A stretch of 64,000 nucleotides of DNA from Ascarosepion bandense (lineage: Eukaryota > Mollusca > Cephalopoda > Sepiida > Sepiidae). Each line of letters starts with the position of its first letter. Position 1 is the stretch's first letter. Below the pieces are notes generated by a model. It was not told the origin of the DNA. It worked only from the letters and a program-made list of their open reading frames with translations, and did no database searches. Below, piece by piece: positions 56,645 through 64,000 of the stretch. The stretch is taken from contig JBBBDQ010001942.1 of NCBI GenBank assembly GCA_037127315.1, positions 1,281,001-1,345,000 of the forward strand. Direction: 5' to 3'. A program made the translations under genes and the position numbers.

Positions 56645-57040
56645 TTTTTATTTAATCATTTCACCCCATGCAAGGCGGGACTGCCACTAGTGCGCAGGGG
56701 GTTACATTGAAAGCATAGACTGGATACAGCGGGTATTGAAGAAAGGATAAAAGATTAACGGGATTCAAGAAAATAGAAGATGGCAATTGACGTTGCATTT
56801 AAATTTTTGTTGATTGTAGTTATCAGGAAAGCAAGTAAATGGAAGGGAGTTCCACAGACGGGAACTGTTTGTTGTTTGAGTAGATGTGGGAGTTGCATTT
56901 GACTATTTCAATGGTAAAAGTGTGGGACCTAGATACCAATCTAGTAGCACGTTTAAATTCACAAGGATGAGGCATAAAAAAACGCCCGTCAGAGCAGTTG
57001 TCCTGAAAATATTTGTAGAACAGACTGATATATATATTTA
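56645..57040 (-). pseudogene. LINE-J fragment (left half of a head-to-head pair)
   Basis: The tail (TTTCACCCCATGCAAGGCGG, GTGCGCAGGGGGTTACAT) and the RT end in the minus strand (YKYFQDNCSDGRF, FKRATRLVSRSHTFTIEIVK) are present, stop-broken and 5'-truncated. Confidence 0.85.
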
Positions 57041-57054
57041 TATATAGTCTTTCG

Positions 57055-57890
57055 AATACTGTTTCCATATCTGGTCTAGTACTCCTGCTACTCATTTCGA
57101 GGTTCTTGACTAAAATGCAAAAACGAATCTGTAATGAAATCGATCCTGACATTTTTTCACCGACGTGGCATGGTTCCCTTTGTATTTTCTACAAATTTTT
57201 GCAACTGCTCTGACGAGCTTTTTTTTCCCTGGTGCCCCGACTATACGACGTCAAGCGTTCTACTAGATTGGCATCTAGGTCCCACACTTTAGCCGTCAAA
57301 ATAACTAAATAAAACCGGCTCTTCTACCCAGTCAGTTTCTTTTCTCGAACTTGCTGCTTGTGAAACTCCCTTCTGTTTACTTGCATCCCCGATAGCTACA
57401 ATCTCCAAAAATTTAAATGCACCATCAACCGACATCTTCTGTCTTCTTGAATCTCGTTCATCTTTTGTTCTTCCCTCAATCCTCCCTTTCAGTCAGTTAA
57501 ATGCCATCCGTGATACACGCTCGTACGATCATGTCTCGAAAGAGACATAACTGACTGGGCAGAACATTTTCCGCAGTAGGTTGCCATTACTTTCTGAGGT
57601 AGACTGGTTGCCAACCAAGGCTATAGAACCCAATCTGTCATGTTATTAAATCTATAGCTGGAGGGAAGAAATAGATTAGTACCTTTCCCAAGAAAATTTG
57701 AGCGTAAGTGAATGCAGCAAACTCAACTGGATTTCGAACTCGGAACTTCGATTTCTCGCTGCGAGCTGATATCCACTGCGCCACAACGCACATTCTCCCT
57801 GTAATCAGTATTTTTTCTCATTTTCACTTTCTGTAATCTGGTGTTTACTAGTGGTGTTCCTGTCTTGCTTGGGGTGAAATTATTTAAAAT
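57055..57890 (+). pseudogene. LINE-J fragment (right half), split by SINE-A
   Basis: The plus strand carries a KRICNEIDPD-like block at 57120, TRLASRSHTLAVK near 57260 in another frame, ETPFCLLASPIATISKNLNA near 57370, and the tail TCTTGCTTGGGGTGAAATTA ending at about 57890. SINE-A lies between 57490 and 57795. Frameshifted. Confidence 0.82.
57491..57794 (-). mobile_element. SINE-A nested in LINE-J
   Basis: Full-length minus-strand copy with a head near 57780 (CACTGCGCCACAACGCACAT on the plus strand). The flanks share CTCCCT, a possible 6-bp duplication. Confidence 0.9.
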
Positions 57891-57911
57891 ATTATTTATA
57901 TCTGGATCAGG

Positions 57912-58027
57912 GATTTACACACTTGTTTGAGGAACCCCTTTCTTGATGACTTCCACCGTTTTCGTGTCCATCATTTCAGAGAATGTACCGTACTCGCCAC
58001 GCGTGGCAATGCGGATGGGCGAAGACT
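57912..58027 (-). pseudogene. Short coding-like fragment of unknown origin
   Basis: The minus strand reads KSSPIRIATRGEYGTFSEMM, then DTKTVEVIKKGVPQTSV and a stop. Third codon positions are rich in G and C, and the local GC content is well above the surroundings, unlike any repeat in the window. The frame is open into the flanking SINE-A, which is not coding. I do not recognise the protein. It could be a terminal exon, a captured gene fragment or the end of an unrecognised transposon ORF. Confidence 0.35.
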
Positions 58028-58162
58028 TTTTACCCATAGCTGGAGGGTAGAGACGGATTAATACCTTTCCCAAGGGTATTTGAGCGAAAGTGAACACAAC
58101 GAAATCCGAACTCGACTCTCCGATTTCGTGTTCCGAGTCGATATTCAATGCATCACAACGCA
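58028..58162 (-). mobile_element. SINE-A, 3'-truncated
   Basis: Head and B-box region through to CTCCAGCTATGGGTAAAA. The rest is replaced by the coding-like fragment. Confidence 0.85.
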
Positions 58163-58194
58163 CATCCGTTATTATTTATATGTATATTTATATT

Positions 58195-58590
58195 TTTAGC
58201 AAATATTCACCCTATACAAGGCTCAAGAGCTACTCAAGGTAGAGGGTTACTGAAAGAGGTTGTATGAATTGTAAGAGGCACAGTTTATGAAGAAAAGTGA
58301 GAAAGATAACGATTAATGCTAGCTTTAAAGAGGTTAAGATTGTAGCGACCCGAAAAACATCCTCTCTGTAGTCAGTTCCACAAAGTAGCAGTGGGAGAAA
58401 GCTGGTTGAATGGAACTTCTTCCTTACTAACGGAGTATGAACAGAATGAGGAGGGTTCAACCCAAGATGTCTTTTTTAAATTTTTATGGTAAAATTTGTT
58501 GAAAGTTTTCTTTTTTTTTAACTCTTTTGAAAAAAGACAACACTGTAAAATTTTCAAGACATTTTTCACGATATGAGAAAATTCAGTGAT
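58195..58590 (-). mobile_element. LINE-J-like 3' end, diverged subfamily
   Basis: The order 'tail, GTTAC, RT end' is kept (CACAAAGTAGCAGTGGGAG corresponds to the LWNSLP codons), but the sequence is clearly distinct from other copies. No open ORF. Confidence 0.6.
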
Positions 58591-58869
58591 AAATCCGAAT
58601 ACCTACCTAAGCAGAATTCAGGACATATTGAAGCATTTGAATTCTGATCCCGTGAATCTAGAAATTAAATAAACCAAGTTTATGTCAGTAGAACTCGTGA
58701 AACAACCAAATAAATAAATACCGTCAAAAGACATGCCACCACATTTTACAAATTGTCGGCCATCTTTTACAACGTGCAACTTTACATCAACGACTAATCT
58801 CAAATAATCCACAAGACGCAAGAAAACATGAATAATATAATTACATGTCTACAACATATATCATTCTTC
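58591..58869. other. Unassigned sequence
   Basis: The minus-strand ORF of 67 codons (58618-58821) shows no recognisable domain. Kept as unknown. Confidence 0.4.
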
Positions 58870-59690
58870 TTTTCGGCGTATCTTTTCATGAAGTAGGCGA
58901 TCATGGCTCTGCAGAACTTCCCGCCCTTTGTAAATTTTGTCTTTTTTTATCTCTCCTAAACATTGTTATGCCATCCATTCACTAAAACTCATTCGTCTTC
59001 TGCTTCTATGTTCTATGTCCCTTCAGGACGTTGGCGATCATGGCTCTCCAGAATTTCCCGTCCTTTGTGGCTCTTGTTAAATTCCCTATTTGTTACATTG
59101 TTCCTACATCAATTTACTCAAGCTCATTCTTTTTCTCTGTGTTGTGTCCATTCACGATGTAGACGATCATGCCTCTCCACAATTTCCCGTCCTTTGTAGC
59201 TATTAATAAATTTTGTCTTTTGGTTATCTTTCCTAAACCCTGTTCCGCCATCTATTTCCTCAAACTCATTCTTCTTCTTTTTTAAGTGCCATGTCCATTC
59301 AGGATGTTGGTGGTCACGGCTCTCCACAAATTCCTGTCTTTGCAGCTCTTAAGAAATACTGCCATTTTATTATTTTGCCTAAATCTTTTCCACTCCCTCC
59401 ATTTACTCAGGCTCAATATGTAGGTTATGCGTTGTTTTTCTCTGTCCTGTATGTGTTAAATTTTCCAAGCACTCTTTCCTCATAATGTGCCCTAAAAATA
59501 TCAACTGTCGCTTTCTGATGTTAATTAAAATGTCCTTTATTTTTCTGTTTTCTGCAAAAATTTGTGGTTGTTCACATGTTTTGTCAATAATATTCTCAGC
59601 ATCCTTCTGTAGAACAATATTTCTGTTGCTTCAAGTCTTTTCTTTATCTGTATGCTAATACTTTACTTAGCTTTTGAAAGGCATAATTTC
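58870..59690 (-). pseudogene. LINE-F with four-unit tandem 3' tail
   Basis: 58870-59340 contains four successive roughly 140-bp units with GATCATG.CTCTCCA.AATT landmarks (58899, 59037, 59165, 59311). 59340-59690 continues into the late RT coding region (RRMLRILLTKHVNNHKF-like) with stops. Confidence 0.82.
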
Positions 59691-59691
59691 T

Positions 59692-59860
59692 GGCTCAGTA
59701 ACAGATCACTAGGACCAAATACTTTCACTGAGCTCAGCTGTGTCTGCCCAGTATCAGATCACCAGGGTCAAATACTTTCACTAAGCTCAGCTTTGTCTGG
59801 CTCAGTATCAGATCACCAGGATCAAATACTTTCACTGAGCTCGGCTTTGTCTGGCTACAT
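59692..59860 (+). repeat. 54-bp satellite, three-unit outlier
   Basis: Three units of the 55315-56215 satellite, abutting the 5' break of LINE-F. Confidence 0.95.
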
Positions 59861-60054
59861 AAGGTTCATAATTCGTAAAAAAAAAAAATAAAAATCAATT
59901 AATTAAGGAAGATTTATCTCTTCCCTTGAGAAAAAAAAATGAATTTGAATTACAAGTTATAAAAAAGTCAGTTGAAGCTTTAATTTTACTTTCTATAGAA
60001 AATACGCTAAGTCAGTCTATCTTAGGTAATCGACAAGCAACATTATCTTTTTAT
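59861..60054. other. Unassigned sequence
   Basis: A-rich, no feature. Confidence 0.5.
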
Positions 60055-60445
60055 GTGTGGTGTGTCGTTTCAGGACGTTGACGATCATGTATCTCCATAA
60101 TTTCCTGCTCTTTGGAGCTCTTAGTAAATTTTATCTTTTTGTTATCTTTCCTCAATGCCAAACATATACTTAAGCACCCCTAGGTAACTTATTCAATGGC
60201 CTTCCTGCCTTCGCAAGTATCAAATTTTCCAAGTCCTCTTTCTTCATTATGTAACCTAGAAACTGTCTCTTGCTGACGTTAGTATAAGTGTCTCTTTTGT
60301 TTCCGTTTTCTTTAAAGCTTCATCATTGCTCACATGTTCGGTCCATCATATTCTCAGCGTCTGTTCATAGAACCACATTTCTGTTACTTCAAGTCTCTTT
60401 TTCATCTTTTAGTAAATTTTCCAACATTTACTGCTATATAGAAAG
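60055..60445 (-). pseudogene. LINE-F fragment (left half of a head-to-head pair)
   Basis: The minus strand runs from an AVNVGKF-like block at the junction to the RHTTHK tail near 60060. Stops throughout. Confidence 0.82.
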
Positions 60446-61105
60446 ACGAATAAACTGCCAAAAAAAACCCGAACGCATGGTCATCAGCAAAAAGAGTAGC
60501 CCAAAATGCCAAAGACAGGTGGGGGATACTAAAATCAAGCAGTTACAAAAATTTAAATACCTGGGAAGTGTACTAACAGAAGACGGAATATGCGACACAG
60601 AGATCCGAAGGCGAATTGGCATGGTGAAGGTCGCATTCCAGAAGTTGAGTAGAGTATTAAGAGACAAGAAAATTTCACTAGAAACAAAGAAAAGAGTACG
60701 ATGTGATGTCTGTTCTTCAATATGGCAGTGAATTCTGGACAATATCATCAAAGATGAAGAAAAAACTTGAGGCAGTTGAAATGTGGTTCTACAGAAGAAT
60801 GCTGCGGATAGCATGGATTGAACACGTGAGCAATGATGAGGTTTTGGAATAAATGGAAACGAAAAGGACATTAATACTGAGCATCAGCAAGAGACAGCTA
60901 AAGTTCCTGAACCTGATACTAAGGCCAGATAGAGGAAAACAGAGGCAGGGGAAAGCAGTGAATAACATATTTGAAGGGCTGAGCAGGTGGATGACAGAAT
61001 GAGAATTGTATGGTGTCACAGGAGAAAGCGTGCTAAGAGCCACCAGGGATAGGGAGACATGGAAAGCCGTGATCGCATACGTCCTGAAAGGACAGGACAC
61101 ACAGA
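60446..61105 (+). pseudogene. LINE-F fragment (right half)
   Basis: Frames give MVISKKSSPKCQRQVGDTKI, KQLQKFKYLGSVLTEDGICD, IRRRIGMVKVAFQKLSRVLR, then in a second frame GSEFWTISSKMKKKLEAVEM and YRRMLRIAWIEHVSND, and later GESVLRATRDRETWKAVIAY. Several small frameshifts and a stop after NDEVLE. The RT catalytic centre lies upstream and is absent. Confidence 0.88.
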
Positions 61106-61289
61106 AGAATATTATGTAACAGTTAAGCACTATTTATTTCGTTTCTAATGAGATTTTGCTACATTTCTAATATGTGCAGTATCCACGTCTTTTTTGTTAG
61201 TGGAGCGGGGTTCCACCAAATTTCAAATCTGTTTAAATTTCATTAAAGAAACTTTTATCAAAGTCATACAATACGCTTCTTTGATTTGT
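61106..61289. other. Unassigned sequence
   Basis: No feature. Confidence 0.5.
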
Positions 61290-61665
61290 CAAAGTTTTTA
61301 CACTATTTACATAGTTTAAACTGTAGCCCTCGTCTTTATTGTCACATCTACAACGTTTCGACCATTGTACACTCTAGCCTTCTTCAGGTGATATTTGTTG
61401 GAATTTCAAACCGAAACTTTAATTCAGTCCACAGCGGCAGATTGAATTCCACCTACTATACTATTTTGGAGATCTCAATTTTAGTTAATTCATCTCGATA
61501 AGTTTTTGTTCTCTTCACCTCTTCTCTCAGCTGATGACAGAGATTGAACTCACAACTCTTTGGGTCAAGTCACTTTTTAGGATCAAACAGCCATTACTTT
61601 TATGCACATGGCTATGGTAAATAGTTACAATACTTAATCTCAGAAATATAGACAGATGTCAAAGT
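61290..61665 (-). mobile_element. PLE-B-type terminus
   Basis: On the minus strand CACCTGAAGAAGGCTAGAG, then a 12-base stretch and GGTCGAAACGTTGTA are followed by GATGTGACAATAAAGACGAG. The other side holds ACTCTTTGGGTCAAGTCAC and TCTCAGAAATATAGACAGAT. Confidence 0.7.
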
Positions 61666-61724
61666 TTTTGTTCAGTTAGCATAATCCAACATGTTTCTTC
61701 TAAATTCTGAGATAAAAGCAAACT

Positions 61725-62280
61725 TTCGATTTTTTTATAATCATATCTCTCCCAAGCAAGGTATTTTACTGCCACTGCTTTGCAGGGGGTTACATAGGAG
61801 GAAAGTTATGAGAAAGAGTGACAGATTATAGGAGGTGTCAGGAAGTGTGTAAGAGAAGGATCTGAATATTGATGATGGAGAAAATAGCATGAGAGAGAGG
61901 ATGCAAGTTAGTGAGATAGGAGATGACGATTGACTTTACATTTAAATTCTTGGGGATTATAACTGTCGGGAAAGCAAGTAAATGGAAGGGAATTCCACAG
62001 GCGAGAAGTGCGAGAAAAGAAGCTACTGGAGTAGAATTTACATTTACATTTTATTGGCTTCACAGTAAAAGGGTGGGGCATAATCTAGTGGCTCGAGTAA
62101 ATTTATATAAAGGGGGTAGAAGTGAGCTAAGTTCATCAGAGCAGAAGCTGTGAAAGTATTTGTAGAAGAGACACAGTGAAGCCACATTGCGCCGGTGAGA
62201 AAGTGACTATTCAAGCTGCCAAGTCGGGATCGATCACATTACAGATTCTCCGTTGGATTTTGTCAAGGACACCTGGGTGG
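61725..62280 (-). mobile_element. LINE-J 3' end and RT end, frameshifted
   Basis: Tail CTCCCAAGCAAGGTATTTTA and TGCAGGGGGTTACAT, then on the minus strand codons for SRLWNSLPFTCFPDS-like, ARAT and RRNVASLC-like sequence up to ILDKIQRRICNVI near 62260. No full frame. Confidence 0.82.
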
Positions 62281-62435
62281 ATTAATTAAAACAACCAAAA
62301 TTAAATTAATTTAATGGATTAATTATAACACCCAAATATTTGGTCTTAAACTGAACTTCAAATTTGCTTTGTTTTGAAATATATTCACTACAAAACATAA
62401 TGTAGCTCTTTAACCATTTGAAGCAATAAATGTTT
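62281..62435. other. Unassigned AT-rich sequence
   Basis: Nothing recognised. A short AATTAATTT-type repeat near 62285-62335. Confidence 0.5.
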
Positions 62436-62557
62436 ATTATGGCTCAATCTCAGATCATTATTGTTCACGGCCAAATCAATGAGTTTTACTATAATGACTA
62501 TAGTGAAACTCATTGATTTGGCCGTGAACAATAATGATCTGATATTGAGTCATAATA
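62436..62557. repeat. Near-perfect palindrome, about 120 bp
   Basis: Left arm 62436-62493 and right arm 62500-62557 differ at only a few positions. The shared core is CACGGCCAAATCAATGAGTT. Possibly a foldback element or a palindromic duplication. No partner elsewhere in the window. Confidence 0.93.
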
Positions 62558-62587
62558 TGCAGAATTCAGTGAATATTTTTGAGTCAG

Positions 62588-62890
62588 CTGTGGTGCATTG
62601 GATATCGGCCCGGAACGAGAAATCGGGGAGCCGAGTTCGAATTCCAGCTGAATTCATTGCATTCACTTACGCGCAAATACCCTTGGGAAAGGTATTAATC
62701 CGCCTATTCCTTCCAGTTATGGGTTAAATAACAGGACAGATTGGCTTCTATAGCCTTGGTCGGCAACCAGTCTACCGCAGAAAGCAATGGCGACCTACTG
62801 CGGGATAATCTTCTGCTCAGTCAGTCATGTCTCTTTCGAGACATGATCGCCCAAGCGTGTATCACGTATGGCACTCAACTGACTGACTGA
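62588..62890 (+). mobile_element. SINE-A, well preserved
   Basis: Head CTGTGGTGCATTGG, B box GAGTTCGAATTCC, core GGCTTCTATAGCC, 3' end CTGACTGACTGA. No clear TSD found. Confidence 0.93.
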
Positions 62891-63039
62891 ATCTGATAAT
62901 TAGTTGCACTAAGCTGAGCCCAGTGAACACATTTATTCATGTAGATCTGATCAGGGACTGCACTATATTGCAATCAAAAAATAAATTCAATATATAGTCA
63001 GGAGCTATACTAAGGTGAGATCAGCTGTACTAAGGTGAC
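62891..63039. other. Spacer related to the repeats beyond 63180
   Basis: Contains CTGAG.TC and GATCAG-type words that also occur at 63180-63405. Confidence 0.4.
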
Positions 63040-63180
63040 ACCCGCCTTTCTCTTATTCTTTCTTCAACATCCCGTGTACCGTTTTTTCTCTCTTCGCTCT
63101 CCTCTCACTGTAATCCCCTGCACACCAGTGGCAGTATTGCCTTGCTTGGGGCGAAACGTTTATAAAAAAAAAATTAAAAA
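63040..63180 (+). mobile_element. LINE-J 3' UTR end
   Basis: TCACTGTAATCCCCTGCACA, ACCAGTGGCAGTATTGCC, TTGCTTGGGGCGAAAC and then an A-rich tail. Only the last about 140 bp are present. Confidence 0.85.
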
Positions 63181-63405
63181 ATGTTGGCTCAATTGATCTG
63201 GCATTTAGCCATACTGAGATCAACAAATATAATTCACCAGTCTGATTAAACACTGAGCCATACAAGACCGAGATCAGCAAATATAGTTAATCCAGCTGAT
63301 TCGGCGTAGAACTATATTAAGCTGACGTCAATAAATATAAATATCCCAACTGATTGGGCATTGATCCATACAAATCTGAGATCAGTAAATATATTTGACC
63401 TTTCG
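63181..63405 (+). repeat. Degenerate tandem repeat, about 57-60 bp
   Basis: About four units with the order CTGAT..GGCATT, GCCATAC, GAGATCA..AAATATA. Highly diverged; sequence at 62891-63039 may be the same array interrupted by the LINE-J tail. Confidence 0.65.
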
Positions 63406-63840
63406 TCTGTATTGGTGAATGAATTTCTATGTCGAATGGTAATATCCGTTTTCTTTTCGACATTCATTAACTGAGCAGCCAGTTACTGTCAGTTGCAAAT
63501 TATAAAAAAATTCTCTTGAAACAATTTTTCAAGAAAATATATTTCTCAAGTCCAATATCCGTTATTGCCTTTTCCAGTATTGATGGGGTTTTTCTTTCTA
63601 ACCTTTTGTTTAAAGTAGTGTGAAGTGTCAACATCTTATATCATTTTGAGTGGGCCTGTGCCGTCAAAAATGAGGCCGAAATATTTATATCGATACGCCG
63701 TCTAAAATGACGGCAACATGTATATTGATGTTCCTACATTACATTAAGACATATGGAAAAAAGTAACCCAACCCCTACCTGAGCGTGACATATATACAAC
63801 GGTCTTTATTAAAATAGAGAGAGGATATATATATATATAT
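63406..63840. other. Unassigned sequence
   Basis: No gene recognised. A TA tract at 63825-63840 is the tail of the following SINE. Confidence 0.5.
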
Positions 63841-63974
63841 AGTCATCTGCAGACAGATCTGTTTCGCTGTATCACAGCTCACCAGTACGGTTGGACAGCC
63901 GATTGTTTTTACACAGGATTGAAACCCGATCGCATTGGAGTCAGTCGGCGATTCTACCTCTGAGCTATGGGGGC
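63841..63974 (-). mobile_element. Hammerhead SINE, copy 2
   Basis: On the minus strand the A box TAGCTCAGAGG (63967-63957) and B box GGTTTCAATCC (63926-63916) are better tRNA matches than in copy 1. The ribozyme region is 63890-63847, followed by TGACTATATATA. The leader CTAAAAAGTCTGCC, CTTCTACC continues to the window end. Confidence 0.85.
63847..63890 (-). ncRNA. Hammerhead ribozyme with a core mutation
   Basis: Same fold as 54117-54160: CCGTA, core, GCTGT/ACAGC, GAA, ACAG/CTGT, C, TGCAG. The core reads CTGGTGA instead of CTGATGA (an A-to-G change at the invariant A6, plus-strand C at 63882) and stem I has one mismatch. Cleavage is expected to be lost or very weak. Confidence 0.85.
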
Positions 63975-64000
63975 TTGGTAGAAGGAGGCAGACTTTTTAG

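Overview
This window is AT-rich, repeat-saturated nuclear DNA from an animal. I find no intact host gene. The mix of elements (jockey-like and F52C9.6-like LINEs, Penelope-like elements with GIY-YIG nuclease domains, tRNA-derived SINEs, Helitrons, mariner relics, a Gypsy element and very long TA and CTTT tracts) fits a lophotrochozoan, most likely a cephalopod mollusc such as an octopus. That assignment is inference from element style, not from a marker gene.

Layout. 0.3-2 kb: TA tracts, a tRNA-like composite repeat, a large palindrome and a foldback element (FB). 2.2-5.76 kb: an 80-bp satellite of about 44 units with an indel-rich core. 6.1-14.6 kb: Helitron, 290-bp TA tract, Tc1/mariner-type MITE, decayed LINE-F, mariner relic interrupted by LINE-J, inverted Penelope-B (PLE-B) termini and tandem arrays. 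14.6-23.9 kb: SINE-A copies with clear target-site duplications (TSDs), PLE-B remnants, two head-to-head solo LTRs, and interspersed families R19 and R22. 24.3-30.7 kb: a CTTT-type tract and its complementary AAAG-type tract flank a Helitron, LINE-F fragments and a LINE-J interrupted by SINE-A. 31-40 kb: second MITE, ATC-linked minisatellite, the best Penelope-like element (PLE-A), a LINE-F split by a solo LTR, and a PLE-B fragment. 40.5-43.1 kb: a 133-bp array with a Helitron inserted so precisely that the empty site can be read from neighbouring units. 44-52.5 kb: LINE-J, a 35-bp minisatellite, LINE-F, and a Gypsy gag interrupted by a solo LTR and followed by two more LTRs. 53-64 kb: second FB element, hammerhead ribozymes, SINEs, mariner relic, 54-bp satellite, and two head-to-head LINE pairs.

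The most interesting signal is a set of self-cleaving RNA motifs. A short tRNA-derived element at 54006-54175 carries a textbook type I hammerhead ribozyme (54117-54160: complete core, three paired stems). A second copy at 63841-63974 keeps the fold but has a core mutation. An independent hammerhead lies on the opposite strand at 53739-53779, and PLE-A has a hammerhead-like motif in its 3' flank. Hammerheads are known in Penelope-like elements and in schistosome SINE-like repeats. A pol III-type SINE carrying a ribozyme close to ribozyme-bearing Penelope debris suggests shared RNA processing or mobilisation, which is inference.

Element names used below (LINE-F, LINE-J, SINE-A, R19, R22, FB, PLE-A/B/C, T-unit, repeat E) are working labels for this window only. 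Most boundaries were read by eye and are approximate to 5-20 bp unless a TSD is given.
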